Origin: JACRCT01 sp036504155
Lineage (GTDB): Bacteria; Myxococcota; Myxococcia; Myxococcales; UBA5297
NCBI GenBank assembly: GCA_036504155.1
Contig: DASXVQ010000238.1
Location: forward strand, 1-64,000
DNA: 64,000 nucleotides
Direction: 5' to 3'
The position numbers were made by a program, and so were the translations under genes. Shown here piece after piece: positions 1-7,966 of the stretch. Each line of letters begins with the position of its first letter. The stretch's first letter is position 1. The notes under the pieces were generated by a model. The model worked only from the letters and a program-made list of their open reading frames with translations. It was not told the origin of the DNA and did no database searches.

Positions 1-587
1 AGGGTGCGGTTGGTCAGCTGCTTCTCGCCCGAGCCGTCCAGGCCGACGCGGAAGACCGAGGAGAGCCCGGTGCGGGTGGAGACGAAGAGCAGCGTCTTGC
101 CGTCCGGGGCGAAGGCCGGGGCGTTGTTGTAGCCCCCGGACGAGACCACGCTCACCGGCCGGGCGTCGCCCGCCGCCAGCTCCAGCACCTCGATGGCGCT
201 GCCGCCCGCAGGGAGGGGCCGCACCAGGGCCACCCGGGAGCCCGAGGGGTCGATCTCCAGCTCGGGCGCGAGCCCCTTGGCCAGGACCGCCCGGGTCCTG
301 CCCGCGAGGTCGAGCTTCAGCAGCGCCCCGTCGCGGATGGCCAGCACGCCGTCGGGGAGCAGCCCCGCGGCCGCGACCCGGTCGGCCAGCCGCCGGCGCA
401 CGCCCAGCTCCACCAGCTCGAGCGCCCCCTCGATCGGCGGGGTCGTCTCCGCCGGCGCGGTGCGCACGAGCTCCAGGCGCCTGCCCTGCCGCTCGTCGAG
501 GACGAGGCGCCGCTCCAGCGGGGCCGCGGGGGGCGGGCGGGGGCCGCCGGCGAGGAGGGCGCCCATGAGAAGAACGATGGCGTGCAT
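1..587 (-). CDS. TolB-like beta-propeller protein (3' end outside window)
   Basis: The visible part is 195 residues. It opens with a short hydrophobic stretch (residues 3-15), which suggests export. The rest has the rhythm of PD40/WD40-like TolB propeller blades; the clearest blade is near residues 154-183, with N-N-A-P-A-F-A-P-D-G-K followed by a beta strand ending F-V-S-T-R-T-G. The ATG at 587 has a CAGGAG ribosome site about 8 bases upstream. It is divergent from the histidine kinase gene, with 96 bases between the starts. Such propellers usually bind protein partners in the periplasm. No catalytic motif is visible and the C-terminus is missing, so a specific role cannot be given. Confidence 0.65.
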   Translation of the reverse strand, partial: MHAIVLLMGALLAGGPRPPPAAPLERRLVLDERQGRRLELVRTAPAETTPPIEGALELVELGVRRRLADRVAAAGLLPDGVLAIRDGALLKLDLAGRTRAVLAKGLAPELEIDPSGSRVALVRPLPAGGSAIEVLELAAGDARPVSVVSSGGYNNAPAFAPDGKTLLFVSTRTGLSSVFRVGLDGSGEKQLTNRT

Positions 588-683
588 GCGGTGGCTCCTG
601 GGAGGTCCACCATCCTACCGCTTCGGCGGCCGGCGGCTTGGTGCTTGACGGCGCGCGAGGCGCCGGCGGAATCTGCCCGCCTG

Positions 684-2324
684 ATGTCAGACCTGGAGCG
701 CGAAGCCCGCACGACGGGCGCGGCGGAGCGGCAGCTGGGCCGCTCCGCGCTGGGAGTGCTCATCCTGGCGGCGCTCACCGCGGTGGCGGGCCCGCTGCTC
801 TCCTACCGCAGCGACGTGGGCGAGCTGCGCACCATCCTGCGCTCGCGGGTCGCACGCAGCGTGCGCCTCCACGCCGACTCCCTCGACCGGCACGTCCAGC
901 TGCTGCAGGCGGAGCTGAGCCGGCTGGCCGAGCGCTCCGAGCTCGACCTGGTGGAGGGCTTGTCGGCGCGGGGCCGGCAGATGCTGGCCTCGACCCACCA
1001 CGACTCGGCGCTCTTCGCCTCGGGCGTGGCCTTCCTGGACCCCGAGGGCCGGCGGGTCTGGAGCGAGCCCGCCGAGCTGGGGCAGCTGGGGGCGCGCCTG
1101 GAGGCGCGGGGCTGGTTCCAGCGGGTGCTCGCCGCCCGGGCCCCCGTCGCCGACGTGCTGGAGGGCAGCCGCAACACCCTGGTGGTGGCGGTGCCCGTGG
1201 TCCGCGAGGGCCGCATCCTCGGCGCGCTGGTGGGCCTGCTCGACGCGCTGGAGGGCCCGCTGCCGACCTCCTCGGTGCTGGGCGAGGCGGCCCTGGCGCT
1301 CTTCGACCCCGCCGGCGACGCCATCTTCACCGACGAGAAGGCGGCCTGGGCCCGCCTGCCGGACCTGGCCGGCCGCGCCGAGGGGCTCTTGAGCGAGCCC
1401 TTGGGCCGCACCCTCTCCGCCGGGGGCGAGGAGCACTACGCCGCGGCGTGCCTGGTGGGCCGCACCGGGCTGCGCCTGCTGATGGTCATGCCCGAGGCCC
1501 GCCTGCTCGACCCGATGCGCGACCGCTTCCTGCTGCAGCTGTTCTTCCTCTCCGCGGTGCAGGTGGGGGCGGTCCTGGTCCTCTCGCTGTTCATCCGCCG
1601 CAGCTACCGGCTCTACCTGTCGATGGAGCGGCGCGCCGCGCGCAACGAGAAGCTGGCGGCGCTGGGCGTGGCCAGCTCGCTCATCGCCCACGAGGTGAAG
1701 AACTCGCTCAACGGCCTGAACGCCGCGGTCTCCCTGCTGGCGCAGGGGGCCGACCCGGCGCTGCCCACCCACGCCCTCAAGGGGCAGATCGACCGGCTGC
1801 GCCACCTGGCCAGCTCCCTGCTCCACTTCGGCCGGCCCACCGAGGTCCGCCGCGTGCCGACCGACCTGCGCTCGCTGCTGGAGGAGACGGTGGAGGGGCT
1901 GAAGGTGCTGCCCGAGGCCGCCGACGTGCAGGTCAGCCTCGAGCCGGGCGCGCCGGTCTCCGGGCCCTGCGACCCGCTCCTGCTCGGCACCGCCGTCGAC
2001 AACCTGGTGCGCAACGCCATCGAGGCGGCGGCGTCCGCCAAGGACCTGGGCCGGGTCGCCTCGCCGAGGGTGGCGGTGCGCATGAGCTCGGGGCCCGACG
2101 CGCTGGTGCTCTCGGTCGAGGACAACGCCGGGGGGCCCGCGCCCGACCTCGAGGAGCGCCTGTTCGATCCCTTCGTCACCGGCAAGCCCAAGGGCATCGG
2201 CCTGGGCCTGACCATGGCCCGCCAGGCCGTGGAGGCCCAGGGCGGCACGCTCCAGTTCGAGCGGCTGCCGGCCGGCAGCCGCTTCACCATCCGCCTCTCG
2301 CTCTCGCTGGAAAGCCCCCCATGA
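684..2324 (+). CDS. Membrane sensor histidine kinase, partner of NtrC-type regulator
   Basis: A 546-residue sensor kinase. A first membrane segment lies at about residues 22-40, an extracytoplasmic sensor domain at about 41-280 (Cache-like in layout) and a second membrane segment at about 282-304. The HisKA dimerisation helix has the phospho-acceptor H336 in I-A-H-E-V-K-N. The HATPase domain has an N box around N440-N444 and a G-L-G-L-T box near residue 510. I chose the ATG at 684 because the 34 upstream in-frame residues are not kinase-like. The stop overlaps the start of the activator gene (ATGA), so kinase and regulator should be made together. The signal is unknown. Confidence 0.9.
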   Translation: MSDLEREARTTGAAERQLGRSALGVLILAALTAVAGPLLSYRSDVGELRTILRSRVARSVRLHADSLDRHVQLLQAELSRLAERSELDLVEGLSARGRQMLASTHHDSALFASGVAFLDPEGRRVWSEPAELGQLGARLEARGWFQRVLAARAPVADVLEGSRNTLVVAVPVVREGRILGALVGLLDALEGPLPTSSVLGEAALALFDPAGDAIFTDEKAAWARLPDLAGRAEGLLSEPLGRTLSAGGEEHYAAACLVGRTGLRLLMVMPEARLLDPMRDRFLLQLFFLSAVQVGAVLVLSLFIRRSYRLYLSMERRAARNEKLAALGVASSLIAHEVKNSLNGLNAAVSLLAQGADPALPTHALKGQIDRLRHLASSLLHFGRPTEVRRVPTDLRSLLEETVEGLKVLPEAADVQVSLEPGAPVSGPCDPLLLGTAVDNLVRNAIEAAASAKDLGRVASPRVAVRMSSGPDALVLSVEDNAGGPAPDLEERLFDPFVTGKPKGIGLGLTMARQAVEAQGGTLQFERLPAGSRFTIRLSLSLESPP

Positions 2325-3667
2325 CCATCCAGACCCTGCTCGTCGACGACGACCGGTCGTTCTCCGCGCTGGCCGCCGCCGCGCTGCAGCGCGAGGGCTT
2401 CCCGGTGGCGCAGGCGCGCTCGCTGCACGAGGCGCGCGCGGCGGTGGCCAAGGAGGCGCCGCTGCTGGTCATCCTCGACCGCCGGCTGCCCGACGGCGAC
2501 GGGCTGGCGTTCCTGCCCGAGCTCAAGCAGCTGTTGCCCGGGGCGACGGTGGTGATGGTGACGGCCTACGGGGACGTCTCCAGCGCGGTGGACGCCATGC
2601 GCGCCGGGGCCGCCGACTACCTGGTCAAGCCGGTGGAGCTGGCCGACCTGGTGATGAAGGCCAAGCGCACGGTCGAGGCGATGCGCCTGCGCGACCGCCT
2701 GCAGGCCGCCGAGGCCGAGCTGCAGGGCCGCCACCACCTCATCCTGCCGCGGTCGGCGTCGATGAAGAAGGTGCTGGAGATGCTGGCGCGCATCGCCGGC
2801 TCGCCGCGCAGCGCGGTGCTGCTGCTGGGCGAGACCGGCAGCGGCAAGGAGGTGCTCGCCCGGCACCTGCACGCGCAGTCCGCCGGCGGCACCGCGCCGT
2901 TCGTGCACGTCAACTGCGCCGCGGTGCCGGCCAACACCTTCGAGAGCGAGCTGTTCGGCCACGAGCGCGGCGCCTTCACCGACGCCAAGGGAGCGCGGCG
3001 CGGCCTGGTGGAGGTGGCCAGCGGCGGGACGCTCTTCCTGGACGAGGTGGGCGAGCTGCCGCTGGCGCTGCAGGCCAAGCTGCTCACCTTCCTCGACTCC
3101 GGGCGCTTCCGGCGCCTGGGCGGCGTGGCCGAGCTCACCTCCTCGGCGCGCATCGTCGCCGCCACCAACCGCGAGCTGCAGGCGCAGATCCAGGAGGGGA
3201 CCTTCCGCGAGGACCTCTGGTTCCGCCTCTCGGTCTTCAAGATCGACGTGCCGCCGCTGCGGGAGCGCCGCGAGGACGTGGTGCCGCTGGCCGAGGGCAT
3301 CCTCTCCGACCTGCGGGCGGAGCTGGGGCGCCGCTCCGCCACGCTGTCCGAGCTGGGCCGGGCGCGGCTGTCGGCCTACGCCTTCCCCGGCAACGTCCGC
3401 GAGCTGCGCAACGTGCTGGAGCGGGCGCTGGTGCTCGAGCCCGGCCCGGACCTCGCCCTGGAGATGCTGGAGGGCACCCCGCGCGACTGCGCGCCCGGCT
3501 CCGGTTCCGCCGACTTCCGGGTGAGCGGCCCGCCCATCAAGATGGACGAGCTGGAGCGGCGCTATGCGCGCTGGGTGCTCGAGCAGCTGGGCGGGCGGCG
3601 CATGGAGGCGGCCCGGGCGATGGACATCTCCTACCCGACCTTCCTCAAGCGCATCGAGGGCAGCTAG
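2321..3667 (+). CDS. NtrC-family sigma-54-dependent response regulator
   Basis: A 448-residue three-domain activator. The receiver has the acidic pocket at D10-D11, phospho-site D53, T81 and K103. The AAA+ domain has Walker A G-E-T-G-S-G-K-E at 170-177 and Walker B with L-F-L-D-E near 238-242. The C-terminus holds a Fis-type helix-turn-helix. The sigma-54 contact loop reads GAFTDA (217-222) in place of the textbook GAFTGA. The gene overlaps the kinase gene by four bases. The expected role is to open promoters bound by sigma-54 RNA polymerase once phosphorylated by the upstream kinase. Targets are not identifiable here. Confidence 0.93.
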   Translation: MTIQTLLVDDDRSFSALAAAALQREGFPVAQARSLHEARAAVAKEAPLLVILDRRLPDGDGLAFLPELKQLLPGATVVMVTAYGDVSSAVDAMRAGAADYLVKPVELADLVMKAKRTVEAMRLRDRLQAAEAELQGRHHLILPRSASMKKVLEMLARIAGSPRSAVLLLGETGSGKEVLARHLHAQSAGGTAPFVHVNCAAVPANTFESELFGHERGAFTDAKGARRGLVEVASGGTLFLDEVGELPLALQAKLLTFLDSGRFRRLGGVAELTSSARIVAATNRELQAQIQEGTFREDLWFRLSVFKIDVPPLRERREDVVPLAEGILSDLRAELGRRSATLSELGRARLSAYAFPGNVRELRNVLERALVLEPGPDLALEMLEGTPRDCAPGSGSADFRVSGPPIKMDELERRYARWVLEQLGGRRMEAARAMDISYPTFLKRIEGS

Positions 3668-3672
3668 TACGA

Positions 3673-3953
3673 GGTGCCCCCAGTTCGTTCCGGGATGTGC
3701 CGTCCCGTGAGAGCCGGCGGCTGGAGCCGCGCCTGACATTGCGATGCCCGCCTGCGCGGGCTGCAGTGGCCTCGGGTCGCGAAGTCGGGAACCTGAGCCT
3801 CAGAAGTGCGAAGACCTGAACCCGGGCGCCCTTGTCGTCGCCCATGACATCCGTCGCCACCTGGTCCGCGAAGGCGGACCTCGAAACGTCAGGCGCGACT
3901 TCAGTCGCCGGCTGTTTCTGGGCGGCGTAACCCCGAACGAAGTCGGGGCACCC
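3673..3953. repeat. Non-coding element with two long imperfect inverted arms
   Basis: About 89 bases at 3673-3761 recur as an imperfect reverse complement at about 3862-3953. Shared blocks are the outer CAGTTCGTTC / GACTTCGTTC region, the GCCGGCG core, and the run GCGCCTGAC, which is identical in both arms. Each arm also carries its own smaller dyad (around GGCGACTGAAGTCGC in the right arm). The centre, about 100 bases, shows no gene. It fills the gap between the convergent activator gene (stop 3667) and response-regulator gene (stop 3958). The form fits a REP/MITE-like repeat or a bidirectional terminator; the sequence alone does not decide. Confidence 0.6.
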
Positions 3954-3957
3954 GGTG

Positions 3958-4356
3958 CTAGGACGCTTGGTCGGGGGCCCGAGGACCGGGTGCGGTGTCC
4001 AGGCTGGTGCGGGCGCCCAGGCAGCGCTCCACCTCGCCCAGCAGCTCGTCGAGGTCGAGCGGCTTGGGCAGGAAGACGGTGGCGTGCTTGGCCAGGCAGG
4101 CCGGCGCCAGGCCCGAGGTGGCGATCACCGGCACCGGGCTGACCTCGTGGAGGATCTCCAGCAGGTTCCAGCCGTCGAGCCGCGGCAGGACGAGGTCCAG
4201 GATGATGAGGGCGGGCACGCGGCTGACCCCGAGCAGGTCGAGCGCTTCCTCCCCGTCCTTGGCGAGCAGGACCTCGTTCCCGTGCTCCTCGAGGATGCCC
4301 TTGAGGGTGAGCGCGAGGTAGGGGTCGTCCTCGACGACCATCACCAGTGGTCCCAT
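3958..4356 (-). CDS. Single-domain response regulator (CheY-like)
   Basis: A 132-residue stand-alone receiver: acidic pair E9-D10 (plus D11), phospho-acceptor D54 in I-L-D-L-V-L-P, switch residue T80 or S81, and K98 in L-P-K-P. There is no output domain after residue 115, only a short charged, proline-containing tail. It should therefore act by protein contact or as a relay, as such regulators do in phosphorelays. No kinase lies next to it on the same strand. An alternative start is the in-frame ATG five codons in (4341). It is divergent from the FHA gene, with 147 bases between starts. Confidence 0.88.
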   Translation of the reverse strand: MGPLVMVVEDDPYLALTLKGILEEHGNEVLLAKDGEEALDLLGVSRVPALIILDLVLPRLDGWNLLEILHEVSPVPVIATSGLAPACLAKHATVFLPKPLDLDELLGEVERCLGARTSLDTAPGPRAPDQAS

Positions 4357-4503
4357 GAGCCCCTCCGGTCCGAAGCGAGCGGCAAGGTAGGGCCTGCCGA
4401 GGGGATGGGGAACCCCCGCGCCGCGCTTGCTTTGGAGCCCGCGCTCGCGGACGATAGGCGGCCTGAAGGACAGGGAAATCCGAAGCCGTCCGGAGATTCG
4501 CCG

Positions 4504-5223
4504 ATGAGCCTGTGCCCCCGCTGCCACGTGGACAACCCCACCGGCGCCGCCGCCTGCCGCGCGTGTGGCACGCGGATGCCGACCTTCGCCCGCCCGCGCG
4601 TCACCATCCGCGTGGTCCGGGCCGACGGGGGCCCCGAGGCCACCTTCGCCATGCGCAAGGACGAGGTGGTGGCCGGGACCAGCGCCGAGCTGCTCTTCAT
4701 GGACGACCCGTTCGTCGCGCGCCAGCAGGCCCGCATCCGCTTCCAGGACGCCTCGCTGCTGGTGGACGACATCGGGGGCGGCAGCGGCGTGTTCAGCCGG
4801 GTCCGCTCCGAGCGGATGCTGCAGATCGGCCAGGAGATCCGCTGCGGGCGCCAGCGGCTCATCTTCGAGACGCTCTCCCCGGTGCCCGCCACCACCCCGC
4901 GGACCTGGGGCTCGCCCGAGGGCGCCTGCCGCGGCCGGTTGGTGCAGATCCTCGAGGGCGGGCTGCGCGGCAACGCCTACCCGCTCCACGACGGCGAGAA
5001 CCAGATCGGCCGGGAGATCGGCGACGTCACCTTCGCGGGCGACGGCTTCGTCTCCGGGCGCCACGCGGTGGTCACCGTGCGCGCCGACGGCAGCGTGAGC
5101 ATCCGGGACATCGGCTCGTCCAACGGCACCTTCGTGCGCATCGACGCCACCGCGCCGCTCACCGACGGCGACCAACTGCTCGTCGGCCGGCACCTGCTCA
5201 AGTTCGAGATCGCCGCGGCCTAG
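4504..5223 (+). CDS. Zinc-ribbon protein with two FHA domains
   Basis: A 239-residue protein. The N-terminus is a short zinc ribbon (C-P-R-C and C-R-A-C pairs, residues 3-22). Two forkhead-associated domains follow. The first (about 33-125) is degenerate. The second (about 145-235) has the canonical G-R near 162, S-G-R-H-A near 180 and S-S-N-G-T near 206, the residues that read phosphothreonine. FHA proteins act as adaptors for Ser/Thr kinase signalling; a zinc-ribbon Ser/Thr kinase lies in the same window (27578-29599), but no link is shown. The start is the first ATG of the zinc-ribbon reading frame. Confidence 0.85.
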   Translation: MSLCPRCHVDNPTGAAACRACGTRMPTFARPRVTIRVVRADGGPEATFAMRKDEVVAGTSAELLFMDDPFVARQQARIRFQDASLLVDDIGGGSGVFSRVRSERMLQIGQEIRCGRQRLIFETLSPVPATTPRTWGSPEGACRGRLVQILEGGLRGNAYPLHDGENQIGREIGDVTFAGDGFVSGRHAVVTVRADGSVSIRDIGSSNGTFVRIDATAPLTDGDQLLVGRHLLKFEIAAA

Positions 5224-5396
5224 CGGGCGCGCCGGCGGGCGGCCAGCCTGGCCGTTGCCGTGCGGCACCTGTCTCCCGAACCAGGAAGATCAGGGGCTTG
5301 GGCGTCGCCGGCGTCGCGCTGGCGGCAACCGCGGCGACTCGTTCGCCGCGGGCGCGCGGGCCCGTCCGGCAGCGAGCCAAGCGGTAACGCAGCCCC

Positions 5397-5430
5397 GAAA
5401 ACGGCGACGGCGCCCAGAGGGCGCCGTCGC
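5397..5430 (-). terminator. Intrinsic terminator downstream of dksA
   Basis: A perfect 12-bp stem at 5404-5430 (GCGACGGCGCCC, loop AGA). Read on the minus strand it is followed within two bases by TTTTC. It lies 44 bases past the dksA stop, in the gap between the convergent FHA and dksA genes, so it may stop transcription from both sides. Only the minus-strand side has a T run. Confidence 0.7.
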
Positions 5431-5473
5431 GATTCCATCGGAGAAGCTGCGGGAAGCGAAGAAGGTCGCCGGC

Positions 5474-5860
5474 TCAGCCGTACGACTTCTCCTTCTTCTC
5501 CTGCTCTTCCTTGCAGCGGATGCAGAGGGTGGTGACCGGGCGGGCTTCGAGGCGCTTGAGGCTGATCTCCTCCTCGCAGCGCTCGCAGATGCCGAAGGTC
5601 CCTTCCTCGATCCGCGCGAGGGCCTTGTCGATCTTCTTGAGAAGGAACTTCTCGCGGTCGCGGAGGCGGAACACCATCGACTGGTTGTATTCCGAGCTCG
5701 CCAAATCGATCTCGTCGGGGAGATCGTCGGTGTCGAAATTGCTCTCCTCCATCAAGGTTTTCTTGGCGGAGTTGAGAAGCTGCTTCTTGCTCTCCTCGAG
5801 CATTTTCTTGAAGCGCTTCATGTCCTTCTGGTTCAAGCGAATAACCCCCGGCACCTTCAC
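5474..5860 (-). CDS. dksA: DksA/TraR-type zinc-finger regulator
   Basis: A 128-residue DksA-like protein. A long coiled coil (about residues 12-85) carries the tip motif D49-x-x-D52-x-A54, matching the D-x-x-D-x-A tip that DksA inserts into the RNA polymerase secondary channel. The C-terminal zinc finger has C92, C95, C113 and C116. With ppGpp such proteins retune rRNA and biosynthetic promoters. The start is uncertain: GTG 5860, GTG 5854, or the ATG at codon 14, since ribosome sites are weak. A TTGACA-type promoter lies at 5896-5925. Whether it is the main DksA or a paralogue cannot be told. Confidence 0.88.
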   Translation of the reverse strand: MKVPGVIRLNQKDMKRFKKMLEESKKQLLNSAKKTLMEESNFDTDDLPDEIDLASSEYNQSMVFRLRDREKFLLKKIDKALARIEEGTFGICERCEEEISLKRLEARPVTTLCIRCKEEQEKKEKSYG

Positions 5861-5895
5861 CTAGTGCCTGAGCGATCCTGCGAACGGAAGCCGTC

Positions 5896-5925
5896 CCTTT
5901 TAGCTTTCGCAGCAGCCATTTGTCA
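5896..5925 (-). promoter_or_regulatory. Candidate sigma-70 type promoter of dksA
   Basis: On the minus strand a perfect TTGACA (5925-5920) is followed after 18 bases by TAAAAG (5901-5896), four of six matches to TATAAT. Transcription would start near 5889, giving a short leader before the dksA start at 5860. The local AT content is well above the surroundings. Confidence 0.5.
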
Positions 5926-6087
5926 AGGAGGTTCGACAGGATGGACGCTTCGTTCTACTCCAGCTGACGGGCGTCCGAGCGCTCTGCCGCGCCTGCCAGG
6001 GAGCCTGGCTTGCGCGCACTCGGCGGCCGAGGTTAGCCTGCTCCTCCCTCACCCCTCCACCCTTTCCCGCCGCCCCTCCTCCACACC

Positions 6088-6978
6088 ATGGCCGACGTCA
6101 CCAGCAAGTTCGACAGGGAGTTCGTGCGTTCGGTGCTCACCCTCGCCGGCAAGAGCGAGGTGGACCACCTGCTCTTCATCAGCGACTACCCGCTGTCGAC
6201 CGCCGACCTGCGCGGCCGGCCATTGAAGAGGAAGCTAATCTACGCTGTGACGAGCGACAAGGTGGCCGACGACTTGAGGGCCCAGAAGTACCAGGCGGTC
6301 GTCATCCCCTCGTACGACTACGCCCGGGTCGAGAAGGTGAAGGTCGCGCTCATCGCCGCCGCGAGCGAGAACCTGCTCAAGGAGGGCGAGACGGTGCTGT
6401 GCCTGACCGGCCACGCCGACGCCCAGACGCTCGACACGCTCATCAAGATCAACTTCGGCGAGGAGCTCGAGGACCAGGTCGTCACCGTCGACGCCATGAA
6501 CCTGGGCACGGAGTTCAACTCGCAGGTGGTCGAGGCGCTGGTCCAGCTCGCCATGCAGATCGGCCAGCAGGGCTACGAGGGCAAGAGCGTGGGCACCATC
6601 ATCGTGGTCGGCGACTCGACCGCGGTGATGGAGAAGAGCCGCCAGCTCACCTTGAACCCGTTCCAGGGCATGAGCGAGGCCGAGCGCAACGTGCTCGACC
6701 CGAAGATCCGCGACGCGGTGAAGACCTTCGCCATGCTCGACGGGGCCTTCGTCATCCGCGAGGACGGCGTGGTGCTGGCGGCCGGGCGCTACCTGCAGGC
6801 GGCCGGCGAGAACGCCAAGGTCCCGCTCGGCCTGGGCGCCCGCCACGCGGCCAGTGCGGCCATGACCATGGAGACCAAGGCCGTGGCGCTGGTGGTCAGC
6901 CAGACCAGCGGCGCGGTGCGCGTCTTCAAGGACGGCGAGATCGTCCTCGAGCTGCACCAGACGGCGCGCCGCAAGTAG
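6088..6978 (+). CDS. DacZ-like diadenylate cyclase (c-di-AMP synthase)
   Basis: A 296-residue soluble protein. The C-terminal part (about 200-290) has the DisA_N/DAC signature: D-G-A at 218-220, G-R-Y-L near 233-236, L-G-x-G-A-R-H at 247-253 and S-Q-T-S-G near 271. It should join two ATP into cyclic di-AMP. The N-terminal part (about 20-180) has alternating strands and helices like the pyruvate-kinase C-terminal-like domain of archaeal DacZ. There is no membrane segment as in CdaA and no DNA-binding part as in DisA. The usual R-H-R reads R-H-A. A weak ribosome site precedes ATG 6088. It stands alone, divergent from dksA. Confidence 0.78.
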   Translation: MADVTSKFDREFVRSVLTLAGKSEVDHLLFISDYPLSTADLRGRPLKRKLIYAVTSDKVADDLRAQKYQAVVIPSYDYARVEKVKVALIAAASENLLKEGETVLCLTGHADAQTLDTLIKINFGEELEDQVVTVDAMNLGTEFNSQVVEALVQLAMQIGQQGYEGKSVGTIIVVGDSTAVMEKSRQLTLNPFQGMSEAERNVLDPKIRDAVKTFAMLDGAFVIREDGVVLAAGRYLQAAGENAKVPLGLGARHAASAAMTMETKAVALVVSQTSGAVRVFKDGEIVLELHQTARRK

Positions 6979-7203
6979 GGCACAGCCCGAGTAGCGGCAG
7001 GCGTCCCTGCCTGCCCGAGGGCAAAGCCCGAGCAGCGGCAGGCGTCCCTGCCTGCCCGAGGGCGCAGCCCGAGCAGTGGCAGGCGTCCCCGCCCACCCGA
7101 GGGCACAGCCCGAGCAGCGGCAGGCGTCCCCACCCGCCCGAGGGAGCAGCCCGAGCAGCGGCAGGCGTCCCGCCAATCCGAGGGCAAAGCCCGAGAGCGG
7201 CCG
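6978..7203. repeat. Tandem repeat, 41-bp unit, five copies plus a partial one
   Basis: Units start at 6978, 7019, 7060, 7101 and 7142, with a degenerate sixth at 7182. The shared core is AGCCCGAGCAGCGGCAGGCG. In the first two units the stretch GGCAGGCGTCCCTGCC can fold as a 6-bp stem with a 4-base loop; later units lose the dyad by C/A changes. The array begins at the last base of the cyclase stop codon and fills most of the gap before the YbaK gene. The repeats are adjacent without unique spacers, so this is not a CRISPR array. Confidence 0.85.
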
Positions 7204-7254
7204 CTCTCGCCGCTTCGCCGGGCCATCCTCACCGTTGATCGAGGAGGCCCGACC

Positions 7255-7761
7255 ATGATCCCCAAGAGCATCATCGACTACCTCGACGACCGAGCGATTC
7301 CCTTCCGGAGGGTGCCGCATACCCGCGCGGTCAGCGCCCAGCAGCTCGCCCACTCGATGCACATCACCGGCTACCGCGTGGCCAAGGCGGTCATTGCCGA
7401 CTGCGACGGCCAGTGGTGGATCGCCGTGCTGCCCGCTGCCGAGATGCTCGACCTGGCCGCGCTCGCCGCGACGGTCGGCAGCGCCACGGCGCGCCTGGTG
7501 TCCGAGGACGAGTTCGGCTCGCGCTTCGCCGGCTGCGAGCTGGGCGCGGAGCCGCCCTTCGGCAAGCTCTTCGGCTTGCCGGTCATCGCCGACCGCAGCC
7601 TGATCGAGGACGAGACGGTCCTCTTCCGCGCCGGGTCCCACGAGGAAGCCCTGGAGATGACCTTCGAGGACTTCACCCGCTTGGAGGGGCCGCTCATCGC
7701 CTCCATCGGATTCATGCCGATGCGGGGCGCGCGCGGAGTTGGAGCCGAGCTGCGCACCTGA
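7255..7761 (+). CDS. YbaK/ProX-type aminoacyl-tRNA deacylase
   Basis: A 168-residue protein of the YbaK/aminoacyl-tRNA editing family, which clears mischarged tRNA in trans. The family lysine is K44 in Y-R-V-A-K-A-V, and the G-x-x-P-P-F-G loop is near residues 98-104 (L-G-A-E-P-P-F-G). The start ATG 7255 follows GAGGAGG at 7241-7247. The substrate (Cys-, Ala- or other mischarged tRNA) cannot be set from sequence. The gene stands alone after the tandem repeat array, and no prolyl-tRNA synthetase is near. Confidence 0.82.
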   Translation: MIPKSIIDYLDDRAIPFRRVPHTRAVSAQQLAHSMHITGYRVAKAVIADCDGQWWIAVLPAAEMLDLAALAATVGSATARLVSEDEFGSRFAGCELGAEPPFGKLFGLPVIADRSLIEDETVLFRAGSHEEALEMTFEDFTRLEGPLIASIGFMPMRGARGVGAELRT

Positions 7762-7841
7762 GTTTGCAGGCCTTTTGAAGGGCTCCGCCCCGCTCGGGGG
7801 CGGGTATTCCGCTCCGCGAGCGCCGGGCATGCGTTCGCGGC

Positions 7842-7870
7842 TTGACACCCCAGAACGAACTGCGTACGGT
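7842..7870 (+). promoter_or_regulatory. Candidate promoter of the 5'-nucleotidase cassette
   Basis: TTGACA at 7842-7847 and TACGGT at 7865-7870 with a 17-base spacer. The -35 is perfect and the -10 partial (three of six). Transcription would start near 7877, about 90 bases before the GTG at 7967. It is the only TTGACA in this gap. Confidence 0.45.
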
Positions 7871-7966
7871 CGCTTGCCTTGCCGGTGCCCGACCGTTACG
7901 CGCCGGCGCCAAACCTATTCAGGTGGGGGCGCGCGGTCGCGTAACGACTGAGGACGAGGTCTTTTC

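Noticed and set aside
1613..3739. 700-codon open frame on the minus strand opposite the kinase and activator
   Set aside because: Its residues mirror the codons of the clear NtrC-type gene, it has no family motif and low-complexity Leu/Gly/His/Gln.
3744..4142. Possible small gene inside the inverted-repeat element
   Set aside because: The frame runs through both repeat arms and into the response-regulator gene on the other strand.
6978..7203. CRISPR array
   Set aside because: Units are contiguous without unique spacers and no cas genes are near.
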